Shown piece after piece: positions 25,183 through 35,467 of a stretch of 64,000 nt of DNA; positions within the stretch are counted from its first letter, which is position 1, and each line of letters opens with the position of its first letter. The notes beneath the pieces are model-generated. The model saw nothing but the letters and a program-made list of their open reading frames with translations. It was not told the origin of the DNA and searched no databases. Both the position numbers and the translations under genes were made by a program. This DNA is from DATAOG01 sp963757395 (GTDB lineage: Bacteria; Pseudomonadota; Alphaproteobacteria; Geminicoccales; Geminicoccaceae): NCBI GenBank assembly GCA_963757395.1, contig CAVWRK010000010.1, positions 248,001-312,000 on the forward strand. Reading direction: 5' to 3'.

Positions 25183-27563
25183 TCAGCGCTCCAGGAGCAG
25201 CGTCGGCGCCCGGCCCGGATCGCGTAGCTCGGCAGCACCTTCGCGCGAGTGGAAGGCCAAGCCCGGCCGCCCCCTACGGTGCAGCGTCCGGATGAGCCAG
25301 GCGTGGACTCCGCTCCGGAGATCCTCGCTCACATCCCAGCTCACCTGATGCTTTCGCCAGTCGTAGTGCGCGGTCCGATCCGCCTGCCACCGACCGCTTG
25401 GCCCGGTATCGAAGGTCGACCGCGACCAGCGCTGCAGGCAATCCTCGCCATGGTCGCTGATGTCGGCGTCCTCGGCACAGTTCCAGGTCGCGCCAGTGCC
25501 CATGCCGCGATCCAGCTCGGCCGGATTGCCATTACCCTCGACGAACGGGCCGGTGAGCGGCCGGATCGCCAGGCGGGTACGGCCATGCTTGCCGACCTGG
25601 CTGAGACGCAGGGTCGCTGCGATCAGCTCGCCGTCCCCCAGCAGCTGCCGGATGCGGTCTTCGCTGAACCGAAGCACGATCTCCCGGGCGTTACGACCAC
25701 CGCCCAGTCCGAGCACGGGATTGGCGCCGTCGTTGGTGTTGGGCCGGCCGCGATGCGGCGTGGTGTCGGCGCTCGCCGTGAGCGCGATCTGCCCCGTGTC
25801 CGGTGGCGGCATGATGGCGTCGATGTAGGCCTGCAGATCGCTGCCGCACATGGTGTACTCGCCGCCGGGGTTGGTATCCCCCTGGCTCCGGACCGAGCAG
25901 TTGAGCTCGGTGACGTCGAGCACCGGATAGTGGAATTGCCAGAAGATTGTCTGCTCGTCGGCATCGGTGGTCTCCTGCGAAGTCCACCGTCCAGCCTGGC
26001 ATTGTCTGCCACCGGCCGTCCTCGTTGTTAGCCGTATAGAAAGCAGACTGCGAGAACAGATCTTCCGTAAACTTTGCCTGGACGTAGGTAAGAGGCACTG
26101 TCGTCGTCAACTGCAGCAGAGCGTCGGTCGAACTTGACCTCACCTTCAATGTCATCGCAAAACGGCTGCGCCGCATCCGCTCTGGCGATTGACGTGTCCA
26201 TGAAGCATATCGACGGGCTGTCCGTGGACTTGTTCTTCCCCGTATCGGCGGTGGTGATGATCAAACCGTTGCCAATGCCGCCTCCGCCGAAACCTATGGA
26301 CTTCAGGTAGTCGGAGAGACTGCCGCTGGTATCGATGTTGCCGGCAGTGCTGTTCTCGTTGTAGGGTCCGAGCAATTCGAGCAATTGCTCCGCGACCGCC
26401 GGCTTCCATACCGAGCTCTCACCATCCCCGGGATAGCCCGCGTAAGTCAGGTTTTTGTTGAACGTAAGATCGTATGAACCCACCAGGAAACCGCACGGAG
26501 CCCCAGACGAGATCTCGGAGCAGTCGCTCACGGTGTTGCCATCGACGGTCGCTTCGTTGGTGAAGTCCTTGAGGTCCTTGGGAAAGAGATCGCTCGTGCC
26601 CCACAAGAGCCCGACATCGTGGTTGCTGTAGGGAGCGCCCGCATAGATCATCTCAGCCAGCACCTGCTGGTACAGGGCACCGTTGGGGTCCTGCGGATCG
26701 GTGATCGCCTCCTGGGCCTCCTGGCAGGTGGTCGCGACGTCGCCCGTCGGGTCGTTGCAAATCTCGTAGGCCTCCGACGCCGGGGTGCTGGTCGACACCG
26801 TGGTAAAGTCGCAGTTCAGGTCCGGATCGGACAGCGCTGCCTGCTGACACGCCTGCAGATGCAGGGCCTCCACCAGCAGGGCCGCGCCCGTGACCTGTAT
26901 GGCATAGTAGTAGTTGACAGTATTCAAAATCGTCGTGTAGTAAGGTCGGTCGTCGAATATGTTCTCGCTCGGGCCGGCGCCCGAGTTGTAGCTCTGGGTG
27001 ATGGATGTGATGCACTCCAAGAGCACACTAGAATTGACGGAGCCATACACGGCGTCGTAGATTGATGTGAGATCAGCTCCTACCCCGTTTTGGATATTGA
27101 GCACGTAATTCATCCAGTTATCGACGTCATTCGGAGCGACGGGATTGCCTGCTGCCGCCACCGCGATGAATTTCTGCTGGTATATGTTGTACAGATGGTT
27201 GATGTTGTTGATGGCAGTCTGCAGCGCGCTCGCCGTCGACGCGTCCACGCAGGTCAGGTTGTCGACGGCGTTGAGAATCTGACCCAGCGTCGTATTGATA
27301 TCACTCAGCTCCGTGTCGATCGCCTGGAGCTCGGATACGATCTCGTTGAGGTCGTTGACCTCGACGCCGCCGCCGGCGAGGCCGATCGCCGACATCGCCC
27401 AGCCGATGCCGGCCGAGGTGGCCTCGCCGGTGACGCTCTCCAGAACGCTCTGGTAGACGGTGGTGATGGTGCTGCTGTCCTCCTGCGCCCTGGCGTCACC
27501 CGCGCCCGCCCCTATCAGCCAGAGGGTGACGAACAGGGCCACCGCGCTCGAAATTTTCCTCAT
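25183..27563 (-). pseudogene. Large exported hypothetical protein, two frameshifts
   Basis: Start ATG 27563 has GGAG 8 bases upstream and a signal peptide follows (MRKISSAVALFVTLWLIGAGAGDARA). The first ~470 residues run in one frame and include a long helical, Asn/Ile-rich region (VNDLNEIVSELQAIDTELSDINTTLGQILNAVDNL). The frame then moves by one near 26140 (continuing STDALLQLTTTVPLTYVQAKFTEDLFSQ) and again near 25985 (continuing TSQETTDADEQTIFWQFHYP, then the last ~245 residues). The C-terminal part resembles a jelly-roll-like carbohydrate or DNRLRE-type domain (LRFSEDRIRQLLGDGELIAATLRLSQVG). Function unknown. Base composition is visibly more A+T-rich than the neighbours, suggesting acquisition. 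Confidence 0.6.
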
Positions 27564-27656
27564 GACTTCGCTCCCAGAATCTGCAAAATGACGCTGATCG
27601 TCCAACCTACCTCATGTGCACGCGAACTCACGAGGCCGTCTGTGCTACCGGTGCGC

Positions 27657-29277
27657 CTACCGCGAGTAAATCCGGCTTATGAGCCCGTTTGGTCCCGGGG
27701 CTTCACTGCTGATGATATAAACATCGTCGTTCATGCCCAAGAAAATCGCCCCTATAGTTGGCAAGGACGCATCGAGCGGGACCCTGGCCAGCTCTTCCCC
27801 TGTCGAGAGCTTCAAGATCACGAACTCGTCGTGGTCACCGACGTAATCGTCGATATAGAGAAGATCGCGGTCTGGCGAAATGGCGGGCGATGCGCTGGCC
27901 TTGTAGGTATCGTGTTCCCACCTGCGAGTGAGCGTCCCATCCGCAGCGACGTGATGCGCGGACAGCAGATCGTTGATGGGATCGTAATACACGGCGAGCT
28001 GTTGGAGGAACGGATCGGAGGCGATCATTTGGAAGTTGTACCCAGGCGCGTCACTATCGAACGCCGGAAATTTTTCGAGCTGCCCTGGTGGGGTGGCCAC
28101 GGGCTGCGTGAAGAGGCTGTACCCTTCTGATGGGCTGGGAAGGGTGTTGTTGGCAAATACTGTCTGCCCGATCTCACCGAACAATGCCTGAGAGCTCGCC
28201 GTGCTGCTGCCGTCACCATCAACTCGGTACTCCTGCGTCCAATTTTCATCGATCTGGAAATCATCCTCGGTGATCTTGAATTGCAACGTATCGTTCGTAT
28301 TGCTGTGATACAGCCACGTTTCTCCATTCGAATTCTTGACCGATCGTCAAGCGCGGCGAGGATAGGGGTTCCTGCTTCATGACATCGAACGAAAGATCAT
28401 CGGGATCGATGAGGAGCAACCAGCCATTTTTGACGGCGGGGTTTACCAAGTCATAGCCTTTGGCAACGATCTGTCCCGACGCAATGACCTGTATCCCGTT
28501 GTACGCCGTCCAGAAGGGAACGATCAGTTCCACCAGCGGCAGTTGAACGCTGTCGACGATCTTCATGGAGCGCGGGTCAATCTTGTAGAGCACGGAGGAA
28601 GCAACCGCGTAGATGTATCCGTTCTGGTGCATCAACAAGCCGCCGTTGTAGTTGACCGTCGTTCCCTCGGTGAGAAACACCTGCCTCGCGATCGTCATGG
28701 AGTTCGGCCGAATCTTGGCGACGTATGGGACCGAGGGGTCAAACGAACCCAAGACTACAGCCCCAAGAAATTCTGCGACGGTCGGGACCACTCCGAATTT
28801 GTAAGACTCCGTAAACGCGTCGAGGGAGACGAGACTGCCGCCGAGGACGAAGACCTCGTCGCGGTCGCGTGTGTAGCCCCACATCGGGAGGTTGAGTCTC
28901 GACCTTCGAGACCGTCAGACGCTCGGGATCGAAATCGGCGGGAAGGCCCGCGCGGAACGCCGCGTGGGATCGCCAGAGATCAGAATGTTCACTGGGCCAC
29001 GTGGTGTCGTAGTAGCCGGCGCGCGAATCCGCCAGTGCAGCACAGAGGTGTTCAGAAGATTTGCCCATTTTGGCCCGCTGGCATCGCCGGAACTGACGAA
29101 GCGCGGCGTGTCTGCCCCTGTGTACGCGCCATTTGGGAGTGCCTGACCCATTGAACCCAGTGGCGTCAGCGAACTGAGCGTTTTCCAACCGGGTGTCTGG
29201 CTCGACCGCATGCGCATGGCCCACCAGCAGGACAAACGCACCTACTACGGCGAGAGACGTGTTTCAGGTTGGTCATG
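27657..29277 (-). pseudogene. Exported beta-propeller-like hypothetical protein, multiply frameshifted
   Basis: From ATG 29277 the protein can be followed only by changing frame several times: near 29265 (entering a signal peptide, SLAVVGAFVLLVGHAHA), about 29200, about 29040 (entering YYDTTWPSEHSDLWRSHAAF), about 28890 (entering GYTRDRDEVFVLGGSLVSLDAF) and about 28344 (entering VKNSNGETWLYHSNTN). The pieces contain repeated short beta-strand units such as NGGLLMHQNGYIYAVASSVLYKIDPRSMKIV and PAISPDRDLLYIDDYVGDHDEFVILKLSTGEEL, typical of a propeller. It lies 93 bases downstream-strand-wise of the gene at 27563's start and has the same A+T-rich composition, so the two were probably gained together. 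Function unknown. Confidence 0.6.
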
Positions 29278-29540
29278 ACGCCGGTCCCCTCCTGATCGGG
29301 ACAACCCCGATTCTCGATCCTCAGAGGGATCGTTGCATTGCGCCAGCCGGGATTCCACAGCTCTCGGCTGCTCAACGCCGATCATGAGTTGGCTCGCCAC
29401 ACGATGCAAATCAAAAATTCCATTACGATATGTGAATTTCGTGACAACAGCAGGCAAGCGACCGCGAGCAACCCGCTCGCCGAGGCGCTTGTCGAGTGGC
29501 GGCGGCGCCGCTCGCAGCCGACGCCTTGGCGGCGCGTGCG

Positions 29541-30101
29541 TCAGCCGTGCTTGACCGGCAGCTGGTGGATGTGAACGTCGTGCGCGGAATGCCGGGTCAG
29601 GATCTCGACCGCGCGGCGCTGGGTCTTCGGATCGGCCGTCCGCACCCAGAGCAGGAGGCCGCCGCGGTCCAGCTGCTCGTGCAGCTGCTCGGCGTGGCGC
29701 TTGTCGAGCCAGCGGGTCAACACGGTGCCGAGCAGGGCGCCGGTGATCGCGGTGCCGGTGATCGCGGCCGCGACCACGCCTTCCGAGGCGACCACCGTGC
29801 CGGCCGCGACCACGGCCGGGAGGTAGGTCAGCGTGCCGATGATCACGTCGTCGCCATCGCCGATCGAGGCCCGGGTCCGATAGGTGATCCGCGGCGCGTC
29901 CGGCTCGTCCTCGAGCTCCTCGACCCGCTCGTAACGGTGGCCGAGCTTCTTGGTGACCGCGTCCTCGCTCGCCAGCAGGCTGATGTCGGACTTCTTGAAG
30001 CCGGCCGCGAGCAGGTCCTCGACCGCGGCGTCGAGCTCACTGACCTCGTCGAATACGGCGACGGCCTCGCGAATGGTCGTCCTGCTGGGCTCTCCGGACA
30101 T
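29541..30101 (-). CDS. General stress protein 17M-like membrane-associated protein
   Basis: About 186 residues. An N-terminal alpha/beta domain (AVAVFDEVSELDAAVEDLLAAGFKKSDISLLAS) matches the general-stress-protein 17M-like fold, and a central Gly/Ala-rich hydrophobic hairpin (VVAAGTVVASEGVVAAAITGTAITGALLGTVL) probably inserts in the membrane. The C-terminal segment (GGLLLWVRTADPKTQRRAVEILTRHSAHDVHIHQL) repeats an alpha/beta unit. ATG 30101 is used; a GTG three codons upstream is possible. Proteins of this kind are common in alphaproteobacteria and of unknown mechanism. Confidence 0.8.
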   Translation of the reverse strand: MSGEPSRTTIREAVAVFDEVSELDAAVEDLLAAGFKKSDISLLASEDAVTKKLGHRYERVEELEDEPDAPRITYRTRASIGDGDDVIIGTLTYLPAVVAAGTVVASEGVVAAAITGTAITGALLGTVLTRWLDKRHAEQLHEQLDRGGLLLWVRTADPKTQRRAVEILTRHSAHDVHIHQLPVKHG

Positions 30102-30212
30102 CTCACTCACCTGCTCGATCTGGCAACCCCACGGCCCAGGCGGACCGCGCCCGCGATTGACTACCGGCAGCGGCGCGGCTCGACAATATCCCTGGTGACA
30201 TCCGACCGGAGG

Positions 30213-32801
30213 TTACGCCCGCCGGCCCGGCCTGTCGACCATCAAGTCCGCCAGCAGCGAGCCGCTGGCGCTGCGCTCGATGAAGGCCTCGACCTCGGCA
30301 ACCGGCATCGGCCGGCAGAACAGATAGCCCTGGACCTCGTCGCAGCCGTCGCTGGCCAGCCGCGCCAGTTGATCGACGCGCTCGACCCCCTCGGCGCAGG
30401 TCTCGATGCCAAGCCCGTTGCCGAGCGTGACCACCGCCTTGATGATCGCCCCGGCATCGCGATCCTGGTCGAGGTCGCGCACGAAGGACGGATCGATCTT
30501 GATCTTGTCGAACGGAAAGGTGCGCAGATGGCCGAGGCTCGAATGGCCGGTGCCGAAGTCGTCGATCGCGATCCGCACGCCGAGGTCCTTGAGCCGGAGC
30601 AGCGTGAGCAGGGATTCCTGCGGCTCCTCCAGCAGGACCGATTCGGTGACCTCGAGCTCCAGCCGGCCCGGCGCCAGGCCCGAGCGTTCGAGCGCCGACG
30701 CGACCGCGCTGACCAGATCGGCGTGCCGGAACTGGACCGCCGACAGGTTGACCGCCATCCGGAGGCCCTGCCAGGCGGCCGCCTGCGTGCAGGCGGTCTG
30801 CAGGACCCATTCGCCGATCGGCATGATCAGGCCGGTCTGCTCGGCGAGCTCGATGAACGTCGGCGGCTCGATCAGGCCGCGATTGGGGTGGTGCCAGCGC
30901 ACCAGCGCCTCGATGCCGGTGAGCCGGCCGTCGTGCAGATTGATCAGCGGCTGGTAGTAGAGCTCGAGCTCGCCGCCCTGCAGCGCGCGGCGCAGATCGG
31001 CCTCGAGCGCCTTGCGCTCCTGCAGCCGGGCATCCATGCCGGCCTCGAAGAAGCGGCAGCGGTTGCCGCCTTCGGACTTGGCGCGGTAGAGCGCGGTATC
31101 GGCGTTCTGCAGCAGCGGCTCCGGCTCGTCGCCGTCGGCCGGAACCAGGGCGACGCCGATGCTCGCGCTCACCAGGGCCTCCTGGCCGTTGAGCTCGAAC
31201 GGTCGGGCCAGCTCGGCCAGCAGGCGATCGCCCAGGACCTGCACGTCGGCGAGGTCCTCGATCCCGACCTGCAGGACGGCGAACTCGTCGCCGCCGAACC
31301 GGGCGACGGTGTCGATCTCGCGCACGCAGGCCGCGAGCCGGCCGGCACAGGTCTTGATCAGCAGATCGCCGGCGGCGTGGCCGAGGCGGTCGTTGACCTC
31401 CTTGAAACGATCGAGGTCGAGGCACAAGACCGCCGCGGTGCCGTGCCGGCGTCGACAGTCGGCCAGCGCCTGCTGCAGCCGCTCCTGCAGCAGCAGGCGA
31501 TTGGGCAGGCCGGTGAACGGATCGTGCCGGGCCAGGTGCTGGGCCTGGGTCTGGGCGTGGAGCTCGGCGGTGATGTCGGTTGCCGCCCCCCGATAGCCGC
31601 AGAACTGCCCGTCGGCATCGACGATCGGCTTGCCGGCGACACGCAAGGTGTGCGCCCGACCGGCGACCTCGTCCAGGCGGCAGAGCAGCCCGCGAAACGG
31701 CTCTCGCGCGGCTAGATCGGCCAGATGACGGTCCCAGCGCTCGCGGTCCTCGGCCGGATGTAAGAGCTCGCTCAGAGGGCGGCCCAGAATCGTCTGCGGG
31801 CTGATCCCGACGATGGTCGCGAAGCGCTCCGAGACGAACACCACGCGAAGGTCGGCGTCGGTCTCCCAGAGCCAGTCGGAGCTGGCCTCGGCGATGTCGC
31901 GAAAGCGGGTCTCGCCGTCGCGGATCACGGCGGCCGCGCGCCGGACGTTGCGCAGCGCGGCGCCGGCGAAGCCGAGGAAGACCATCAGAGCCCCGAACAA
32001 CGCCGGGGCCAGCCAGACCAGGAGCTTGCGTCCCGGCTGGTGCGGGATCCAGGTGAGCGTCGCGAGCTCGCGGCCGGCCGGTGAGACCAGCGGGATCCGA
32101 GCCGCCCCGGCGGGCGCCGCCGGCCCGGCGATCCGCACCTGCTGCAAGCTGAAGTCGGCCTCGATCTGGTGCACGAAATCGGGCCCCAGACGCTTGACGA
32201 ACACCAGGACCGAGCGCGGCCCCGGCGGCAGCTGCAGATTGGAGCCGGCCTGCGGCAGCATCGCGCTGACCGCCGCGACCACGACGTCGCTTCCGGTCTC
32301 GAGAAATCCGACCGCGGGCTCCGGCGTCTGGTCGGCAGCGACGGGGGCCGCGCGCGCCTCCGCGATCAGGCGACCGAGCGCAGCGCCGAGCACGGCAAAG
32401 GCGTCGGCAGCGGAGCGCGCGCCGTCGATCTGGCCATAGATCGTCCGGTCGTCGCCATCGATCACGAACGAATATTCGAAGCCGAAGGTCTCGTAGATGT
32501 AGGCGCCGACGTTGCCGTCGGCCCACTCCGGATCGAGCCCGAGCACCAGATGCGCCACGGCGTCGTCCCAGTAGGCGTAGTCCTTGACCTCGAGCGCCGT
32601 CTGGCGGCGCACCGTGGCGACCGCGTGCTCGATCAGCAAGCGCTCGTGGTCGCGGGCGAGCTCGTCCTGGCTCGCGCTCGCGAACCAGAGCGCGCCTGCC
32701 AGCAGCCCGAGCGCCGCGACCACCAGCGCCGCGATCGGCAGCAGGATGCGGGCATCGGCGTGCTTCGGCGTCGGTTCGGCGTTCGGTCGCTCGACGGCCA
32801 T
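30213..32801 (-). CDS. Sensor diguanylate cyclase/phosphodiesterase (CHASE4-PAS-GGDEF-EAL)
   Basis: The 862-residue inner-membrane protein has a membrane segment at about 22-45, a periplasmic CHASE4-like region with HAVATVRRQTALEVKDYAYWDDAVAHL, a second membrane segment at about 265-285, a PAS domain (about 315-425), a GGDEF domain with intact RFGGDEF, and an EAL domain with EALVRWHHP, VNLSAVQF, LELEVTES, AIDDFGTG and KIKIDPSFV. Both catalytic motifs look intact, so it could make or break cyclic-di-GMP. Nearby c-di-GMP-linked functions (pili at 37-41 kb, polysaccharide at 1-11 kb) are plausible targets. Confidence 0.95.
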   Translation of the reverse strand: MAVERPNAEPTPKHADARILLPIAALVVAALGLLAGALWFASASQDELARDHERLLIEHAVATVRRQTALEVKDYAYWDDAVAHLVLGLDPEWADGNVGAYIYETFGFEYSFVIDGDDRTIYGQIDGARSAADAFAVLGAALGRLIAEARAAPVAADQTPEPAVGFLETGSDVVVAAVSAMLPQAGSNLQLPPGPRSVLVFVKRLGPDFVHQIEADFSLQQVRIAGPAAPAGAARIPLVSPAGRELATLTWIPHQPGRKLLVWLAPALFGALMVFLGFAGAALRNVRRAAAVIRDGETRFRDIAEASSDWLWETDADLRVVFVSERFATIVGISPQTILGRPLSELLHPAEDRERWDRHLADLAAREPFRGLLCRLDEVAGRAHTLRVAGKPIVDADGQFCGYRGAATDITAELHAQTQAQHLARHDPFTGLPNRLLLQERLQQALADCRRRHGTAAVLCLDLDRFKEVNDRLGHAAGDLLIKTCAGRLAACVREIDTVARFGGDEFAVLQVGIEDLADVQVLGDRLLAELARPFELNGQEALVSASIGVALVPADGDEPEPLLQNADTALYRAKSEGGNRCRFFEAGMDARLQERKALEADLRRALQGGELELYYQPLINLHDGRLTGIEALVRWHHPNRGLIEPPTFIELAEQTGLIMPIGEWVLQTACTQAAAWQGLRMAVNLSAVQFRHADLVSAVASALERSGLAPGRLELEVTESVLLEEPQESLLTLLRLKDLGVRIAIDDFGTGHSSLGHLRTFPFDKIKIDPSFVRDLDQDRDAGAIIKAVVTLGNGLGIETCAEGVERVDQLARLASDGCDEVQGYLFCRPMPVAEVEAFIERSASGSLLADLMVDRPGRRA

Positions 32802-32977
32802 CGATCCGGTTCGCTGCAGATCGCGTAAACACCGCCACTATCCGCGCAACCGGTGTGCCTTCTCTTAAGGCCGCAATCGCGCGTGCTCCGACAAAGCCGT
32901 TGGTCGCCGGTCACCCGGCGGCTAAGCTGGCGCCGATCCGGCGCGCGCCAGGAACCGAGAAGGAGGCCAAGCCCGCC

Positions 32978-33983
32978 ATGCACCTCGCCCGCTTCCCCCG
33001 CGTCCACTTCGCGCATCTGCCGACCCCGCTCGAGCCGATGCCCAACCTCACGAGGCGGCTCGGCGGCCCGCGCCTCTACGTCAAGCGCGACGACTGCACC
33101 GGCCTCGCGACCGGCGGCAACAAGACGCGCAAGCTCGAGTTCCTCCTCGCCGACGCGCTGCAACGGGGCGCCGACACGCTGATCACCCATGGTGCCGTGC
33201 AGTCCAACCACGTCCGCCAGACCGCAGCCGCGGCCTGCAGGTACGGGCTGAAATGCGAGGGGCTGCTCGAGCGCCGCGTGCCGGGCCACGGACCCGCCTA
33301 CGAGGCGACCGGCAACGTCCTCTTCGATCGGCTGTTCGGGGCGCGGCTGCGCTTGGTCGCCGCCGATACCGACATGGAAGCGGCCTGCGCCGAGGTTGCC
33401 GAGGAGGTGCGCGCCCAGGGCGGCCGCCCCTACTACATCCCGGGCGGTGGCTCGAACCCGGTCGGCGCGCTCGGCTACGTCAACGCCGCGCTCGAGCTCC
33501 TGCAGCAGGCGAACGACCGCGATCTCAGGATCGACTGCGTCGTGGTCGGCACCGGCAGCACCGGGACCCAGTCCGGCCTGGTCGTCGGGCTCGAGGGCGC
33601 CAACTCCGGCATCGACGTGCTCGGCATCTGCGTTCGCCGCCCGGCGGACGTGCAGATCGAGGCCGTCCTGCGGACCGCCAACGCCACCGCCTCACACCTC
33701 GGCCTCCAAGCCGGCATCGAGCGGGCGCGCGTTCTGGCGAACGGCGACTACGTCGGCGACGGGCTACGGCATGCCCACGGCCGGCACGATCGAGGCGATC
33801 CGCCTGGCCGCGGAGACCGAGGGCCTGCTGCTCGATCCGGTCTACACCGGCAAGGCCATGGCCGGCCTGATCGATCTCTGCCGCGAGGGTTTTTGCCGGG
33901 CCGACCAGAACGTGGTCTTCCTCCACACCGGCGGCGCCGCCGCCTTGTTCGCCTATGAAACGGACTTCGCGGCGCCACGGTGA
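32978..33983 (+). CDS. D-cysteine desulfhydrase-like PLP enzyme, frameshifted
   Basis: ATG 32978 follows AAGGAGG. The protein starts LARFPRVHFAHLPTPLEPMPNLTRRLGGPRLYVKRDDCTGLATGGNKTRKLEFLLADAL, with the PLP lysine in GGNKTRK, and matches the D-cysteine desulfhydrase / ACC-deaminase-like group of the fold II enzymes. It runs intact to NGDYVGDG, then needs a shift of one base at GGG 33761-33763 (the frame wants GG) to continue YGMPTAGTIEAIRLAAETEGLLLDPVYTGKAMAGLIDL to the stop at 33983. With that base removed it is a full-length enzyme (~334 residues) converting D-cysteine to pyruvate, sulfide and ammonia. A sequencing insertion is a likely cause. Confidence 0.85.
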
Positions 33984-34069
33984 CGAGCGCCTTGCCTTGC
34001 CCCGGACTACATGTGGCCCACGGTTCATGCTACTTTCAGACCCTGGCGAGGCTCGGGGGAAGCGAGTGA

Positions 34070-34744
34070 ATGGCGAAACCCGCCGAAAAGGCTGCGGCAG
34101 GCGCCCCGGGGCGCTCGGATGAGCATCGATCGCGAGCGTTGGACCTCGACATCGACCGACACGTAGGCCTTCGCATTCGCCGACGAAGGATCATGCTCAA
34201 CCTCACCACCGGAATGATGGCTGAACTGATAGCGATGAGCCCGTCGCAGGCGGAGAGATATGAGACCGGCGTCACTCGAATCCCGGCCGGGCGGCTCTAT
34301 TGGATCGCCCAGGCGCTCGGGGTCGACGTTGGCTATTTTTACGAGGGCGTCGACCCGGAGATGCGCGCGCATCGTGACACCCAACCGCAGGCGCGCACGC
34401 CAACGGGACCCGCGAAGTTCGTGGCGAAGTTGGAGGAGATCTGGCAACTCGATCGAAAGGAGCTGAGCAACCTGCTCGGCTTCGAGGATGAGGAGTATGT
34501 CCACGATCTGATGTCGGGTGCGCGGAAGCTCGATAGGCGGGATGTTAAGGACCGGGTCCGGCATCTGATGCGGATACGAGAGGCGCTGCATTCCTTGTTT
34601 CAGAGCCTCGACGCTGAGCGTGAATGGCTTCGGGAACCCAGGCCTGAATTGCGCGGCGAGAGCCCGCTCGCCCTGATGTTGGAAGGATCGATGGAGAACC
34701 TCTTGACCGTGAGCCAGTTCGTGCAATGGATGGTCGGCCGTTGA
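34070..34744 (+). CDS. Xre/MbcA/ParS-type antitoxin fused to a full Xre HTH domain
   Basis: About 224 residues. Residues ~28-95 form a complete HTH_3 domain (HVGLRIRRRRIMLNLTTGMMAELIAMSPSQAERYETGVTRIPAGRLYWIAQALGVDVGYFYEGVD). Residues ~120-224 match the Xre/MbcA/ParS (DUF2384-type) antitoxin region (LSNLLGFEDEEYVHDLMSGARKL, then SPLALMLEGSMENLLTVSQFVQWMVG). ATG 34070 follows GGGGGAAG. The stop is 3 bases before the RES toxin ATG, so the pair is one operon. It should neutralise the RES protein and repress its own promoter. Carrying two HTH-type units makes it longer than usual RES antitoxins (~130-160 residues). Confidence 0.85.
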   Translation: MAKPAEKAAAGAPGRSDEHRSRALDLDIDRHVGLRIRRRRIMLNLTTGMMAELIAMSPSQAERYETGVTRIPAGRLYWIAQALGVDVGYFYEGVDPEMRAHRDTQPQARTPTGPAKFVAKLEEIWQLDRKELSNLLGFEDEEYVHDLMSGARKLDRRDVKDRVRHLMRIREALHSLFQSLDAEREWLREPRPELRGESPLALMLEGSMENLLTVSQFVQWMVGR

Positions 34745-34747
34745 AAC

Positions 34748-35383
34748 ATGCTGGAAGAGCTTAGACGCCTCCACGTCGATGACCGTGTCTATCGCTTTGC
34801 CAACCTGGTCGATTTCAGCGGCATGCTTCGACAAATGGACTTCCAGGCTGGAGAAATTGAAGAGATTCTGGAGTTCTTGGGCGAAGCGCGTGACCGCGCG
34901 GATGCGCGGCGCTTGTTGGACGCGCCGTTCGCTCCCAAACCGCAGCTGGCGGCACGGCGCATCACGCCGACCCGGTTCTCCGATGGTAGTCTTCGCGTTT
35001 TCTACAGCTCGCTGGAGCCGGAGACCGCAGAGATCGAAGTTCTCCACTGGTACGTGGGCGCCGCATTGGGAAGCGCGCCACGGATCGCCTACTACGACCG
35101 CCTCATATGTCGTTTTCGCGGCCAGGTTTTGGACCTTCGGCCGAAGATCGGCCAATGGCCCTTTCTGACCGGCGACGGCGAGGAGGCTTATGCCAGCTGT
35201 CAGGCGCTGGGCAGGGAAGCCGCGGCGCTAGAGCTGAGCGGCCTCCTGGCGCCGTCCGCGCGGCGAGCTTCGGGCACCAATGTGCCGGTGTTTCGTCGCG
35301 GAGCCGTCTCAGAGCCGAGAATTCTTGGCATCACCGCATTCTCACGCGACGCGAGCGGCGGGGTCGCGGTCAGACGCGCCTGA
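34748..35383 (+). CDS. RES-domain toxin
   Basis: The 211-residue protein has the RES-family landmarks: Arg76 in TRFSDGSLRVFYSSLEPETAEIEVLHW, Tyr86, the SSLEPETA segment, and a later SGTNVPVFRRGAVSEPR block that corresponds to the C-terminal conserved region. RES toxins degrade NAD+ and stop growth; the adjacent Xre-type gene encodes the antitoxin. The first ~65 residues (RRLHVDDRVYRFANLVDFSGMLRQMDFQAGE) extend beyond the minimal RES domain. The toxin assignment rests on family and gene pairing. Confidence 0.85.
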   Translation: MLEELRRLHVDDRVYRFANLVDFSGMLRQMDFQAGEIEEILEFLGEARDRADARRLLDAPFAPKPQLAARRITPTRFSDGSLRVFYSSLEPETAEIEVLHWYVGAALGSAPRIAYYDRLICRFRGQVLDLRPKIGQWPFLTGDGEEAYASCQALGREAAALELSGLLAPSARRASGTNVPVFRRGAVSEPRILGITAFSRDASGGVAVRRA

Positions 35384-35467
35384 GAGGTGTGGCGTTAGCA
35401 CGACTTCAAGACTATTCGCGCTAGGTGTAGCTCTACCGGCAGCATGCGCGGGCCGGGGGAGAGTGCG

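Noticed and set aside
24882..25238. Minus-strand frame of 118 codons between the iron operon and the next gene
   Set aside because: Low-complexity and without motifs; it overlaps the end of the frameshifted secreted gene.
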